This document shows, one piece after another, positions 16,049-23,382 of a DNA stretch of 64,000 bases. A program made the position numbers and the translations under genes. The first letter of the stretch is position 1. Every line of letters begins with the position of its first letter. Origin of the DNA: Palsa-504 sp963739615 (GTDB taxonomy: Bacteria; Actinomycetota; Actinomycetes; Streptosporangiales; Streptosporangiaceae); assembly GCA_963739615.1 (NCBI GenBank), contig CAVUBD010000013.1, positions 248,001 through 312,000 on the forward strand, in the 5' to 3' direction. The notes under the pieces are model-generated. The model had not been told where the DNA came from. It saw only the letters and a program-made list of their open reading frames with translations, and did not search any database.

Positions 16049-17050
16049 ATGGGCCAGGAGCTTCAACGACGTACACCGGGAACGCTTAGCCCGCAGCCCG
16101 AACCATCCTGGACGGCGGTGGCGGGGACCACGGTGCGCTTGTGGCTGGAACGGCACCACGTCGTCGGCAAGCGCTCGGCCGCCCGCAGGCGCAGGCTCGT
16201 CGTCGTGCTGAGCGCGCTTGTCGCCATGGCGTTCGGCGCTGGCGTCACGCTGGCCTTTACCGTGAGTGACGCGAACAACGCAGGAAGCCAGCCCGCCCGG
16301 CCGGGCGATGCCACGACAGGTATTACCGCGCTGCAGGTGGCCGCGGCCAGCCGGCACGCCGCGGCCGTGTGGGTCGCGGCGCAGGTAAGCCACGATGCGA
16401 TCGTGTCGTGTGATCCCGAGATGTGCGGTGAGGCCCAGGCGACCGGCTTTCCCGCCGGTCAGCTGAAGGTGCTGCAGCCGACGGCCCCTGACCCGCTCGG
16501 TTCTGAGCTGGTCATCGCGACGCCGGCCATCCAGAGCCAGTTCGGCTCACGCCTGGCCAGCGTGTACGCGCCGCTGGTGCTCGCAAGCTTCGGTTCGGGC
16601 GCTGAGCAGGTCGAAGTCCGCTATATCCCGCCGGGAGGAAGCGCCGCCTTCAACGCCCAGCTGGCCAGGGATGTCGCCACCCGCATCACGGCCGGCCAGC
16701 AGCTTCTGGCCAATAAGAACGTCAACCCCAGCGTTACCGCCCGTCACGCACTTGTCACTGGTCGTGTTGATCCGCGTTTGCTTGTAACGCTTTCAGCACT
16801 CGCGCACCTAATGCCACTCCAGCTGGTAGCGTTCGATAATTCGTCGCCAGGTGCGAGTTCGGCCGTTCCGTTGCGCGGCGCTGAAATCGGCGCTGCCGCG
16901 GGGGCTGGCCTGCCGACGATGCTCGCGTTCTTGACACAGCAGACGATCTACGCTCCGGCGCAGGCCGCCATCGTCCCGAGCGCAAGCGGTCAGTCAGTGG
17001 TCACCGTGCGGTACGACGCCCCCGGTCCCATGGACGTGGGAGGCTCGTAG
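16049..17050 (+). CDS. Single-pass secreted/membrane protein, unknown
   Basis: I do not recognise this 333-residue protein. An Arg-rich cytoplasmic segment of about 50 residues precedes one transmembrane helix (RLVVVLSALVAMAFGAGVTL). The rest is an extracytoplasmic Ala/Gly/Ser-rich domain, with two Cys in VSCDPEMCGEAQ that may form a disulfide. The frame opens at a TTG at 16001, but GGGGGAG five bases before the ATG at 16049 decides the start. It is followed 24 bases later by the DUF4397 protein and the sortase, suggesting a shared surface function and transcript. Confidence 0.75.
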   Translation: MGQELQRRTPGTLSPQPEPSWTAVAGTTVRLWLERHHVVGKRSAARRRRLVVVLSALVAMAFGAGVTLAFTVSDANNAGSQPARPGDATTGITALQVAAASRHAAAVWVAAQVSHDAIVSCDPEMCGEAQATGFPAGQLKVLQPTAPDPLGSELVIATPAIQSQFGSRLASVYAPLVLASFGSGAEQVEVRYIPPGGSAAFNAQLARDVATRITAGQQLLANKNVNPSVTARHALVTGRVDPRLLVTLSALAHLMPLQLVAFDNSSPGASSAVPLRGAEIGAAAGAGLPTMLAFLTQQTIYAPAQAAIVPSASGQSVVTVRYDAPGPMDVGGS

Positions 17051-17074
17051 ATTATCAGTTTGGGGAGGGATCAG

Positions 17075-17935
17075 ATGAAATTCCGGGGAATAACTAGACG
17101 ATTGACCATGCTGCTGGCCGCCTCGGCCCTGCTGCTCGGTATTCCGGCCGCCGCCACCGCGTACGCCTCTTCCGCCACCACAGGTACCGGGTGGATCAGG
17201 CTCGCGCACCTATCGCCGAACACGCCTGCCGTGGACGTATACCTCTACTCGTTCGGCAACTCCAACGCGCAGATCGTGCTTCATCACGTCGCCTACGGCA
17301 CGGTCTCGCCCTACGAGGCGGTCACCGCAGGCGACTACAGCGTCGCCATGCGCGGCGCGGGCGCCTCCTCCACCAGCCAGCCCGTCCTGTCCACCAGCGT
17401 GACGATCAAGGCCGATCATTCGTACACCGTGGCAGGCGTGGGACCCGAGTCGGGCCTGCGGCTCCAGGTCCTGGACGATTCGCTGACCACGCCGCCTGGT
17501 AAGTTCCTCGTGCGGGTCATCCAGGCCTCCCTGAAGCAGCAGACGGTCAAGGTGACGTGCGGCGGGCAGACCATCGTGCCCAAGGCCACGTTCGACTCCG
17601 TGACCCCCTACCAGGCCATCCCGGCGGGCACCTGGACGATGGCCGCGATCGGGTCCGGCGAGACCGCGACGCAGCGCATGAACTGGGAGGCGGGGACCGT
17701 CCACACGCTGGTTGTGCTCGACGGAGCGAACGGCCTGGAAATGATCAGCCTGCTCGATGCGGCCGGAAGCGGCAAGCCTCCGGTGGGCGGAGTCACGACC
17801 GGCTTCGGCGGGACCGCGCCCCATGGGCCGGGCTCACCGCTGCCGTGGGTGGCGCTCATCGGAGCCGGAACGCTGCTCGCCCTGGCCGGCGGCCTGAGGC
17901 TGCGGCGTCGCGGACTGCTGCGCGCCGGGATCTAA
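17075..17935 (+). CDS. DUF4397 surface protein with C-terminal anchor
   Basis: The 286-residue protein has a signal peptide (LTMLLAASALLLGIPAAATA) and two DUF4397-like beta modules. Module one starts GWIRLAHLSPNTPAVDVYLY, and module two starts FLVRVIQASLKQQTVKV. The Gly/Pro linker leads to a C-terminal helix WVALIGAGTLLALAGGLRL and RRR, the layout of a sortase substrate. No LPxTG or LAxTG motif is visible. The residues before the helix read GPGSPLP. GGGAGGG five bases ahead of the ATG fixes the start. The stop overlaps the sortase start by one base, a strong sign that the two act together. Confidence 0.85.
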   Translation: MKFRGITRRLTMLLAASALLLGIPAAATAYASSATTGTGWIRLAHLSPNTPAVDVYLYSFGNSNAQIVLHHVAYGTVSPYEAVTAGDYSVAMRGAGASSTSQPVLSTSVTIKADHSYTVAGVGPESGLRLQVLDDSLTTPPGKFLVRVIQASLKQQTVKVTCGGQTIVPKATFDSVTPYQAIPAGTWTMAAIGSGETATQRMNWEAGTVHTLVVLDGANGLEMISLLDAAGSGKPPVGGVTTGFGGTAPHGPGSPLPWVALIGAGTLLALAGGLRLRRRGLLRAGI

Positions 17936-18570
17936 TGAGGCGTCTTCGCAGGCCGGCCGCGATCATCTTCGCGGCCGGCCTGGCCGTCATCGTGGCCGGA
18001 ACGGCCGGTTTGCTGGTGACTCATCATTCGACCCCGGCCATGCGCCCGGTCGCGGCCGGAGTGGCGGCGCTGCCCGCGCCGGCCGGCCCGATCGTGGCCC
18101 CGCCGCAGTCGGCGGATCCGCCCCCTGTCGCCAGCCCGGTTTCGCTCACGATCCCGCTGATCGGCGTCAAGACCAGCCTGATCACCCTCGGGCTGGCCGC
18201 CGACGGGTCCTTGCAGGTGCCGTCTTCGACCGCCGTCGCGGGCTGGTATACCGGCAGCCCCCGGCCGGGCTCCATCGGCTCGGCCATCATCGTGGGCCAC
18301 ATCGACTCACTGAGCGGCCCTGGCGTGTTCTACCGGCTGTCCGAGCTGCGCCGGGGTGACCAGGTGTACCTCCGGCGAGCCGACGGAACCACGGTCCTGT
18401 TCCTGGTGACCCTGGTCCAGTCCTACCTGAAGGACAACTTCCCCACGCAGGCCGTCTACGGCCCCACTCCCGACGCGGAGCTTCGCCTCATCACCTGCGG
18501 CGGGGCCTTCGATGCCGCCACCGGTCACTACCTCAGCAATATCGTCGTCTACGCCACGCAAGCCAGCTGA
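17935..18570 (+). CDS. Sortase, class F-like
   Basis: This membrane-anchored transpeptidase has 211 residues: an N-terminal signal anchor (AAIIFAAGLAVIVAGTAGLL), a Pro-rich stalk and a sortase beta barrel. The catalytic His is in IIVGHIDS and the Cys in LRLITCGG. The expected Arg near LSNIVVYA is not evident, as in some class F enzymes where it sits elsewhere. The length and the motif YTGSPRPGSIGSAIIVGH fit actinobacterial class F. It starts inside the stop of the DUF4397 gene (TAATG), which suggests a dedicated substrate. Enzymatic activity is probable but the substrate signal is unknown. Confidence 0.85.
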   Translation: MRRLRRPAAIIFAAGLAVIVAGTAGLLVTHHSTPAMRPVAAGVAALPAPAGPIVAPPQSADPPPVASPVSLTIPLIGVKTSLITLGLAADGSLQVPSSTAVAGWYTGSPRPGSIGSAIIVGHIDSLSGPGVFYRLSELRRGDQVYLRRADGTTVLFLVTLVQSYLKDNFPTQAVYGPTPDAELRLITCGGAFDAATGHYLSNIVVYATQAS

Positions 18571-18648
18571 GCCTTCCGCCGACGGCGCGGCGCCTGGTTC
18601 GCTACGGGTCCAGGCGAGCTTCCCCGCCGTCGTCAGTGAAAATCTTCT

Positions 18649-18661
18649 GGCCGAACGGTCC
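18649..18661 (-). promoter_or_regulatory. DosR/OsdR-like operator upstream of GNAT gene
   Basis: GGCCGAACGGTCC (reverse complement GGACCGTTCGGCC) lies about 48 bases ahead of the GNAT start. The flank on the complementary strand reads AGAAGATT, matching the 10325 copy. Its position suits transcription control. Confidence 0.45.
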
Positions 18662-18709
18662 CCGGTTTCCGCCTCAGGCGCACCCGACTATCCTGACCCC
18701 GGAGGTGCC

Positions 18710-19015
18710 ATGGACCTGCAGGTTGCCGACAATCCGGGCGAGGCCCGGTTCGAGATCCGCGCGGACGGCGAACTCGCCGGGTATGTCGTGTACCAAGTGA
18801 GCGGCAACGAGATCGCCTTTACGCATACGCAGACCGATGACCGTTTCCGCGGTCAGGGCATCGGCGGGCGCCTCGTCCGGGCCGCCCTGGACGAGGCCCG
18901 CCGCCGCCACCTTGCGGTCTTGCCCTATTGCCCGTTCGTGAAGGGCTGGATCACCGGGCACCGCGAGTACGTCGCCCTGGTCCCGGCGGACCGCCGCAAG
19001 CAGTTCGATCTGTGA
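18710..19015 (+). CDS. Small GNAT-type N-acetyltransferase
   Basis: About 101 residues with the acetyl-CoA loop RFRGQGIGGRLVRAALDEARR and the following VLPYCPFVKGWITGHREYV. This is the compact single-domain GNAT (Gcn5-related, YidJ/CG type) that acts on small molecules or protein amines. GGAGG four bases before the ATG at 18710 sets the start, and the longer frame from 18512 is not supported. The palindromic motif upstream suggests stress-linked control. Substrate is unknown. Confidence 0.85.
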   Translation: MDLQVADNPGEARFEIRADGELAGYVVYQVSGNEIAFTHTQTDDRFRGQGIGGRLVRAALDEARRRHLAVLPYCPFVKGWITGHREYVALVPADRRKQFDL

Positions 19016-19450
19016 CCGGAGCGCGGCGGCCGTCCCGGGCAGGCCCGCGTGTCGCGGGGTTCCGGGCGCGGCCAAATCACATGAAATTCGTTGAGATCAC
19101 TTCACTGTGTCTTTGCCATCTCTTGACTAGTGCCGACAATCAGGTTACGGAGAGAGTTGGCCATCAATGCGATGACCGGGGTGGGAGAGGGCTATGCATT
19201 CTTGAAGGCTCTCGAACCTTACAGAGGCGCAACTGAGCTCATCGACCTGGAGCGGCAACTTGCAGACGCAAGCCGTGAAGGACTTGGCGTCGGCCGCTAG
19301 CTCAGTACGGACAAGGAGGTCGAAGGGAGACGGCCCTGGCCCCTAAGCGGAAGCCCTTGGGGACGCCGGGCGAATATCGCCTGCCGCACGGCGGTGACGA
19401 GCAGAGACAGACGGTCGAGACAAGTCCGACCGACGGGCGGGAGTGAGTTT
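19016..19450. other. AT-richer spacer with one possible small ORF
   Basis: About 435 bases separate the GNAT gene from the patatin remnant. Base composition is less GC-rich than the flanks, especially 19081-19250. One short frame at 19130-19300 may be coding. A ribosome-like GGGAGTG precedes the patatin ATG. I see no repeat or hairpin. Confidence 0.4.
19130..19300 (+). CDS. Possible short protein, unknown
   Basis: An open frame encodes up to 56 residues, ending with EGYAFLKALEPYRGATELID and a charged tail. Possible starts are GTG 19130, TTG 19157 (preceded by GGAGAGAG) or ATG 19172. The residue composition looks protein-like but codon use is not strongly biased to G/C at third positions, unlike neighbours. 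It may be a short foreign gene or a remnant. Confidence 0.3.
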   Translation: MPTIRLRRELAINAMTGVGEGYAFLKALEPYRGATELIDLERQLADASREGLGVGR

Positions 19451-20115
19451 ATGGCTCGAGCATTGGCGTTGAGTGGCGGCGGGACGCTTGGTTCATTCCA
19501 GTTGGGGGCGCTGGGCGCGTTGTGCGATGTCTACGGGTTTCGGCCGGACGTGATCGCCGGCAAGTCGGTCGGCAGCGTTAACGGCGTCAAACTGGCTTTG
19601 GCCACGCCCCCAGCGGTGAACGACCCGGCAGCAATCCTCGCTTCGGTCGCGGCCGGCCACCCCGATTCGGGTTGACAGCGCTGCGCGCTCTCGAAGCCGA
19701 ATGGGACAACTTCGAAACGGTCGACAACTTCTTCAAGATTCAGCCAGCGTTCAAAGGCTCGCTGATCGAAGACGTCGTCAGCCAGATGAACGCCGAGCCA
19801 ACCGGCCAGCCGCCAACGTCGGCTACGCTCGGGCCGGAGCTCGACCAGGACAGCATCGAAGTTGTCGATCCCGATCGTCAACTTCGTCGCCGGACCGCTG
19901 GCCGCCGATCAGTTGCAGAAGCTGAAAGGCACGATCCTGGCGGCCCTCACCGAGAACGCGATTTTCAACCTCGATGCTCCACGAGCCGGCGAGATCTCAC
20001 CGCTGGCCCGGCCAAGACACGTTCGCCCAGATGATGCTTGCCGCCGTTAAGCATCATCTGGGCGAAAGGCCGGACTTTCGTCCACCGTGGAACGAGGCCG
20101 CCGGTGCTCGATCGC
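19451..20115 (+). pseudogene. Patatin-like phospholipase, multiply frameshifted
   Basis: The first 74 residues keep the patatin oxyanion motif SGGGTLGSFQLGAL and the nucleophile elbow GKSVGSVN. A one-base loss near 19672 then creates a stop (GGT TGA where TTG ACA is expected). The text continues in a second frame (LTALRALEAEWDNFETVDNF), a third from about 19862 (IPIVNFVAGPLAADQLQKLK, TENAIFNLD) and possibly a fourth with DTFAQMMLAAVKHHLGE. At least two frameshifts disrupt it and the Asp of the dyad is not recovered. The gene is inactive. Confidence 0.8.
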
Positions 20116-20444
20116 AGGTAAGACTCCGGCCGCAGCCGAAACTAATCGCCCCCACGTCCGCCAGCGTTTTAGTGCCGCAGCGGATTAGCCTTGCCCGCCT
20201 CTGGTTTCTCACCAGCCCGTCAGGTACCGCGATCCAGTCGCGGGACCGCCTGACGGACCGCAGCGATGCCACATTGTGGCGGTTGCATCCGCACCCATGT
20301 CACATCGTTGCGGCTGGACTGGCTGGACTGGCTGGACTGGCTGGACTGGCTACTCTGGACTGACTGGACTGGCTGCCTGAACCGCCGGTCACACGATCAG
20401 CCAGCCGAGCAAACGTAACCGGACCCGGCACTAGTCTCGCAACT
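20116..20444. other. Intergenic region with tandem repeat
   Basis: No coding frame is supported here. A GC-palindromic segment GGTACCGCGATCCAGTCGCG occurs near 20224. The nine-base tandem repeat at 20312-20347 is the main feature. The methyltransferase promoter is expected at the right end. Confidence 0.4.
20312..20347 (+). repeat. Tandem repeat, 9 bases x 4 plus decayed copies
   Basis: GGCTGGACT is repeated four times without error, then continues in degenerate form (GGCTACTCT, GGACTGACT) to about 20372. The period of nine would be in-frame if translated, but no supported ORF crosses it. Confidence 0.85.
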
Positions 20445-21230
20445 GTGGCCGAGAACCTTGATCCTGTCGCCTATAACCGAGCTGCCTGGGACCGCGAGGT
20501 GGACCGGGACAGCGAATGGACCCGGCCAGTCGGGCCTGATGTCATCGCCCGGGCGCGGGCGGGTGACTGGTCGGTGGTGCTCATCGGATACGAGCCCGTG
20601 CCCCGCGACTGGTTTCCCGGCGACATGACAGGCGCCGCGGTGCTGTGCCTTGCCTCCGGCGGCGGCCAGCAAGGGCCGGTGCTCGCCGCGGCGGGCGCGG
20701 ACGTGACGGTGTTCGACAACTCGCCCCGGCAGCTCGGCCGCGACGACGAGGTAGCCGCCAGGGAAGGCCTGGCTATCAGGACGGTGCTAGGCGACATGAG
20801 GGATCTGGGTGCCTTCGCCGGCTCCAGCTTCGACATCGTCGTCAACCCCGTGTCGAACGTGTTCTGCCCGGACCTGGTTCCGGTGTGGCGGGAGTGCTTC
20901 CGCGTCTTGCGCCCGGGAGGAGCGCTCCTGGCCGGGTTCATGAACCCGGATCTGTTCGTCTTCGACGTCGAGGCGCTGGATGCGAGGCAGGAGCTGGTGG
21001 TGCGTCACCAGATTCCGTTCACCACCGCAGACCTGCCGGACGCTGACCGGCAGCGCTCCTACGGCGACGGCCCGATTGAGTACAGCCACACGCTGACCGA
21101 GCAGATCGGCGGCCAGCTCGCGGCCGGTTTCATCCTGACTCACCTGGTCGAGGCACCCCACCACGCCGACGCCACGGCACAGTACATGCCCGGTTACATC
21201 GCCACCCGCGCCCTCAAGCCGCCGCGCTAG
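20445..21230 (+). CDS. Class I SAM-dependent methyltransferase
   Basis: The 261-residue protein has the SAM-binding loop VLCLASGGGQQGPVLAAAGA followed by the acidic strand VTVFDNSP. GDMRDLGAFAGSSFDIVVNP and the post-motif FRVLRPGGALLAGFMNPD are typical of class I small-molecule methyltransferases. The N-terminal YNRAAWDREVDRDSEWTRPV looks like the substrate-binding lid of this actinobacterial subfamily. It starts at a GTG. The methylated substrate cannot be inferred and neighbours give no help. Confidence 0.87.
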   Translation: MAENLDPVAYNRAAWDREVDRDSEWTRPVGPDVIARARAGDWSVVLIGYEPVPRDWFPGDMTGAAVLCLASGGGQQGPVLAAAGADVTVFDNSPRQLGRDDEVAAREGLAIRTVLGDMRDLGAFAGSSFDIVVNPVSNVFCPDLVPVWRECFRVLRPGGALLAGFMNPDLFVFDVEALDARQELVVRHQIPFTTADLPDADRQRSYGDGPIEYSHTLTEQIGGQLAAGFILTHLVEAPHHADATAQYMPGYIATRALKPPR

Positions 21231-21265
21231 CATCGGCTCGGATCTTGCCCGCCTCAGCATCACGC

Positions 21266-21910
21266 TCAGAGCATGGCCGCAACGTCCGCCAGGGACCGAA
21301 CCACCGTGGTATCCGCCATCCCGTCAGCTTGCGCCCGCACGATCCGCACCGCTGTGATGCCCAGGGCCCTGGCGCCCGCGCAGCAGACGGGATTGTCGTC
21401 GACGAACAGGGCGGCCTCCGCGGTCACGCCGAGCCGGTCAAGAGCGCGGGCGTAGATCACCGCCGCCGGCTTCTCCGCGCCGACCTCACACGAGAGGACG
21501 AGCGCGTCGGTGAGTGCGGCCACCCCGAGTTGGACGAGAACATCGCGCGTGTTCTCGTCGCAGTTGCTGACGATCGCGGCCTTGAGGCCGCGGGACCTGA
21601 GCTGGCGCAGGAAGGGCAGCACGTCCTCGTAGAGGTGGCTCGCCGCGAGCGGCAGTTTCCGGCCGCTGGCCAGGATCTCGCGGACAAGCTCCGGCCGGGG
21701 CTCTACGCCGCAGGCCCTCAGGATCTGCGTGAAGGCCTCGGTCATCGACAGCTGGCCGATGGCCAGGGCAGGCGCGAGCCGCCTGAACTCGGCGTCCATG
21801 ACGTCGGCGGGAACCCCGGCCATCGCCGCCCGTTCGATGCGGTGCGCGGTGAAGTCGGTGTGCAGGATGGTGCCGTAGGCATCGATGAGGCATGCTTGCA
21901 GGCGCGCCAC
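21266..21910 (-). CDS. HAD-superfamily hydrolase (copy 1)
   Basis: The 214 residues contain all HAD motifs: the nucleophile Asp in CLIDAYGTIL, Thr/Ser of motif II in AAIVSNCDEN, Lys of motif III in EVGAEKPAAVIY and the acidic pair in LFVDDNPV. An alpha-helical cap between motifs I and II places it in the haloacid-dehalogenase or phosphatase subclass I. Substrate is unknown. A second copy lies 113 bases upstream on the same strand, and their start regions align (GTG, then Ala and ACL), so they are tandem duplicates. Confidence 0.88.
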   Translation of the reverse strand: MARLQACLIDAYGTILHTDFTAHRIERAAMAGVPADVMDAEFRRLAPALAIGQLSMTEAFTQILRACGVEPRPELVREILASGRKLPLAASHLYEDVLPFLRQLRSRGLKAAIVSNCDENTRDVLVQLGVAALTDALVLSCEVGAEKPAAVIYARALDRLGVTAEAALFVDDNPVCCAGARALGITAVRIVRAQADGMADTTVVRSLADVAAML

Positions 21911-21914
21911 CCCG

Positions 21915-21989
21915 CTACTCGCCGTACAGTTCCGCGACGGCCGCCTCGCTGGCGTCGTGGGCGGGAAAGATCGCTACGCCGGTAACCAT
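21915..21989 (-). CDS. Possible 24-residue ORF between HAD copies
   Basis: An ATG-led frame encodes MVTGVAIFPAHDASEAAVAE and four more residues, ending five bases before the HAD copy 1 start. Codon third positions are GC-rich. It may be a short translated leader or the 5' remnant of another gene. There is no independent support. Confidence 0.2.
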   Translation of the reverse strand: MVTGVAIFPAHDASEAAVAELYGE

Positions 21990-22022
21990 GACACCAAGCC
22001 TAGACACGAGCCCCGCGAGCCC

Positions 22023-22682
22023 TCATCCCCAGATGATGGCATCTACTTCCGGCAGCGACCGAACGACCGTGGTTCCCGCCGCCGGCACCTCGCCGTCCAG
22101 CTCGCCCCGGACGATCTGCGCCGTCCTTATGCCCAGGGCGGCCGCGCCCGCGCAGTAACCCCGCTGGTCGTCCACGAAGACGGCCGCCTCCGCGGTCACG
22201 CCGAGCCGGTCCAGCGCGTGCCGGAAGATCTCCGGCGCTGGCTTGGCCGCGCCGACCTCGCACGACAGCACCAGGGCATCGGCGAGCGCGTCGATCCCTA
22301 GCTCGGTCAGCAGCGGCCGGGTGCTCTCGGTGCAGTTGCTGACGATCGCGATCTTGATGCCGCGGGACTTGAGCGTCTGGAGAAACGGAATGGCGTCATC
22401 GTAGAGCCGAGCGGTCGCGAGCAGCAGTTCCCGGTCCCTAGCCACGAGCGCGCGCACGAGGCCGGGTCGCGGCTCGACGCCGAACTCCCGCAGCATCAGG
22501 CCGAAGCCTTCGGACTTCGAGAGCCGCCCGGTGCTCAGCTCGGCATCGATCCGCCGGTAGCCCCGTTGCCAGGCGTCCGCCGCCACCCCCGCCAGGACCG
22601 GCAGGTCGGTCCTCTGTGCCGCGAAATCACAGGTCAAGATGGTGTCGTAGACGTCCACGAGGCATGCTTCAGGCTGGGCCAC
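22023..22682 (-). CDS. HAD-superfamily hydrolase (copy 2)
   Basis: This is a paralogue of the gene at 21266 with the same layout: nucleophile in CLVDVYDTIL, motif II IAIVSNCTES, motif III EVGAAKPAPEIF and acidic motif VFVDDQRGYC. The GTG at 22682 is chosen because it aligns with the start of copy 1. The longer frame to 23222 runs antiphase to a GH15 remnant. Motif I has Asp (DVYDT) where copy 1 has Gly, so specificity may differ. The two probably arose by tandem duplication and then diverged substantially. Confidence 0.87.
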   Translation of the reverse strand: MAQPEACLVDVYDTILTCDFAAQRTDLPVLAGVAADAWQRGYRRIDAELSTGRLSKSEGFGLMLREFGVEPRPGLVRALVARDRELLLATARLYDDAIPFLQTLKSRGIKIAIVSNCTESTRPLLTELGIDALADALVLSCEVGAAKPAPEIFRHALDRLGVTAEAAVFVDDQRGYCAGAAALGIRTAQIVRGELDGEVPAAGTTVVRSLPEVDAIIWG

Positions 22683-22728
22683 AAGATCAGCGTATGGGCC
22701 GCTGCCCGACGGCACCAAGGCGGGCGGC

Positions 22729-23382
22729 CCAAGCAGCTGTACCTGCCGGACACCAACATCTTGCTGACCAGGTTCCAGGGTGCGGAAGCGGTCGGCGAGG
22801 TGATCGACTTCATGGTGCCGGAAACGAGCGGTACCGGCCGGGCGCGTGACCTGCTGGTCCGGCAGGCGCGCGCGGTCCGCGGCCGGGCCACCTTCGAGCT
22901 CGCCTGCCACCCGGCGTTTGACTACGGCCGGGCGCCGCACACCGTGCAACTGGTGACCGGAGTGGGCGCGGTGTTCGAGTCGCCCATGGGCCGGTGCGTG
23001 CTGCGGACCGATGTGGCGCTCAAGATCGAGGAGTCCGGTGTCGCCGCGACCTTCACCCTGGAGGAGGGCCAGTGCGTCGACATCGAGCTGGAATGGAACG
23101 GCGAGGTCCGGCCGCTGGCCGTGGGGGAGACGGAAGAGCTGTTCACCCGGACCTCGGATTTCTGGCAGAGCTGGGTCAGCCAGTCCAGGTACCGCGCGAA
23201 TGATGTTCGAGAAGATGCTCACCTACGCCAACCACCTCGGGCTCTACGCCGAGCAGATCGGCGCGTCGGGCGAGGCGCTGGGCAACTTCCCGCAGGCATT
23301 CACGCACCTGGCCCTGATCAGCGCGGCGGTGAACCTCGACCACGCGCTCGACCGGGTCAGCCCTTCGACGGCAAGTGGCTGA
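22729..23382 (+). pseudogene. GH15 glucoamylase/trehalase-like, deleted remnant
   Basis: Normal GH15 proteins are about 600 residues. The remnant begins inside the N-terminal beta domain at KQLYLPDTNILLTRFQGAEA and runs through CHPAFDYGRAPHTVQLVTG to about TSDFWQSWVSQSRY (23193). It then jumps, in another frame, to the extreme C-terminal catalytic-domain end (MMFEKMLTYANHLGLYAEQI, GNFPQAFTHLALISAAVNLD). Roughly 350-400 residues holding the catalytic Glu pair are missing and the 5' end is absent. The 3' end overlaps the converging GAP1-like gene by 26 bases. Confidence 0.8.

Noticed and set aside
20312..20372. Possible CRISPR-like repeats
   Set aside because: Nine-base units are directly adjacent with no spacers and no cas gene; it is a simple tandem repeat.
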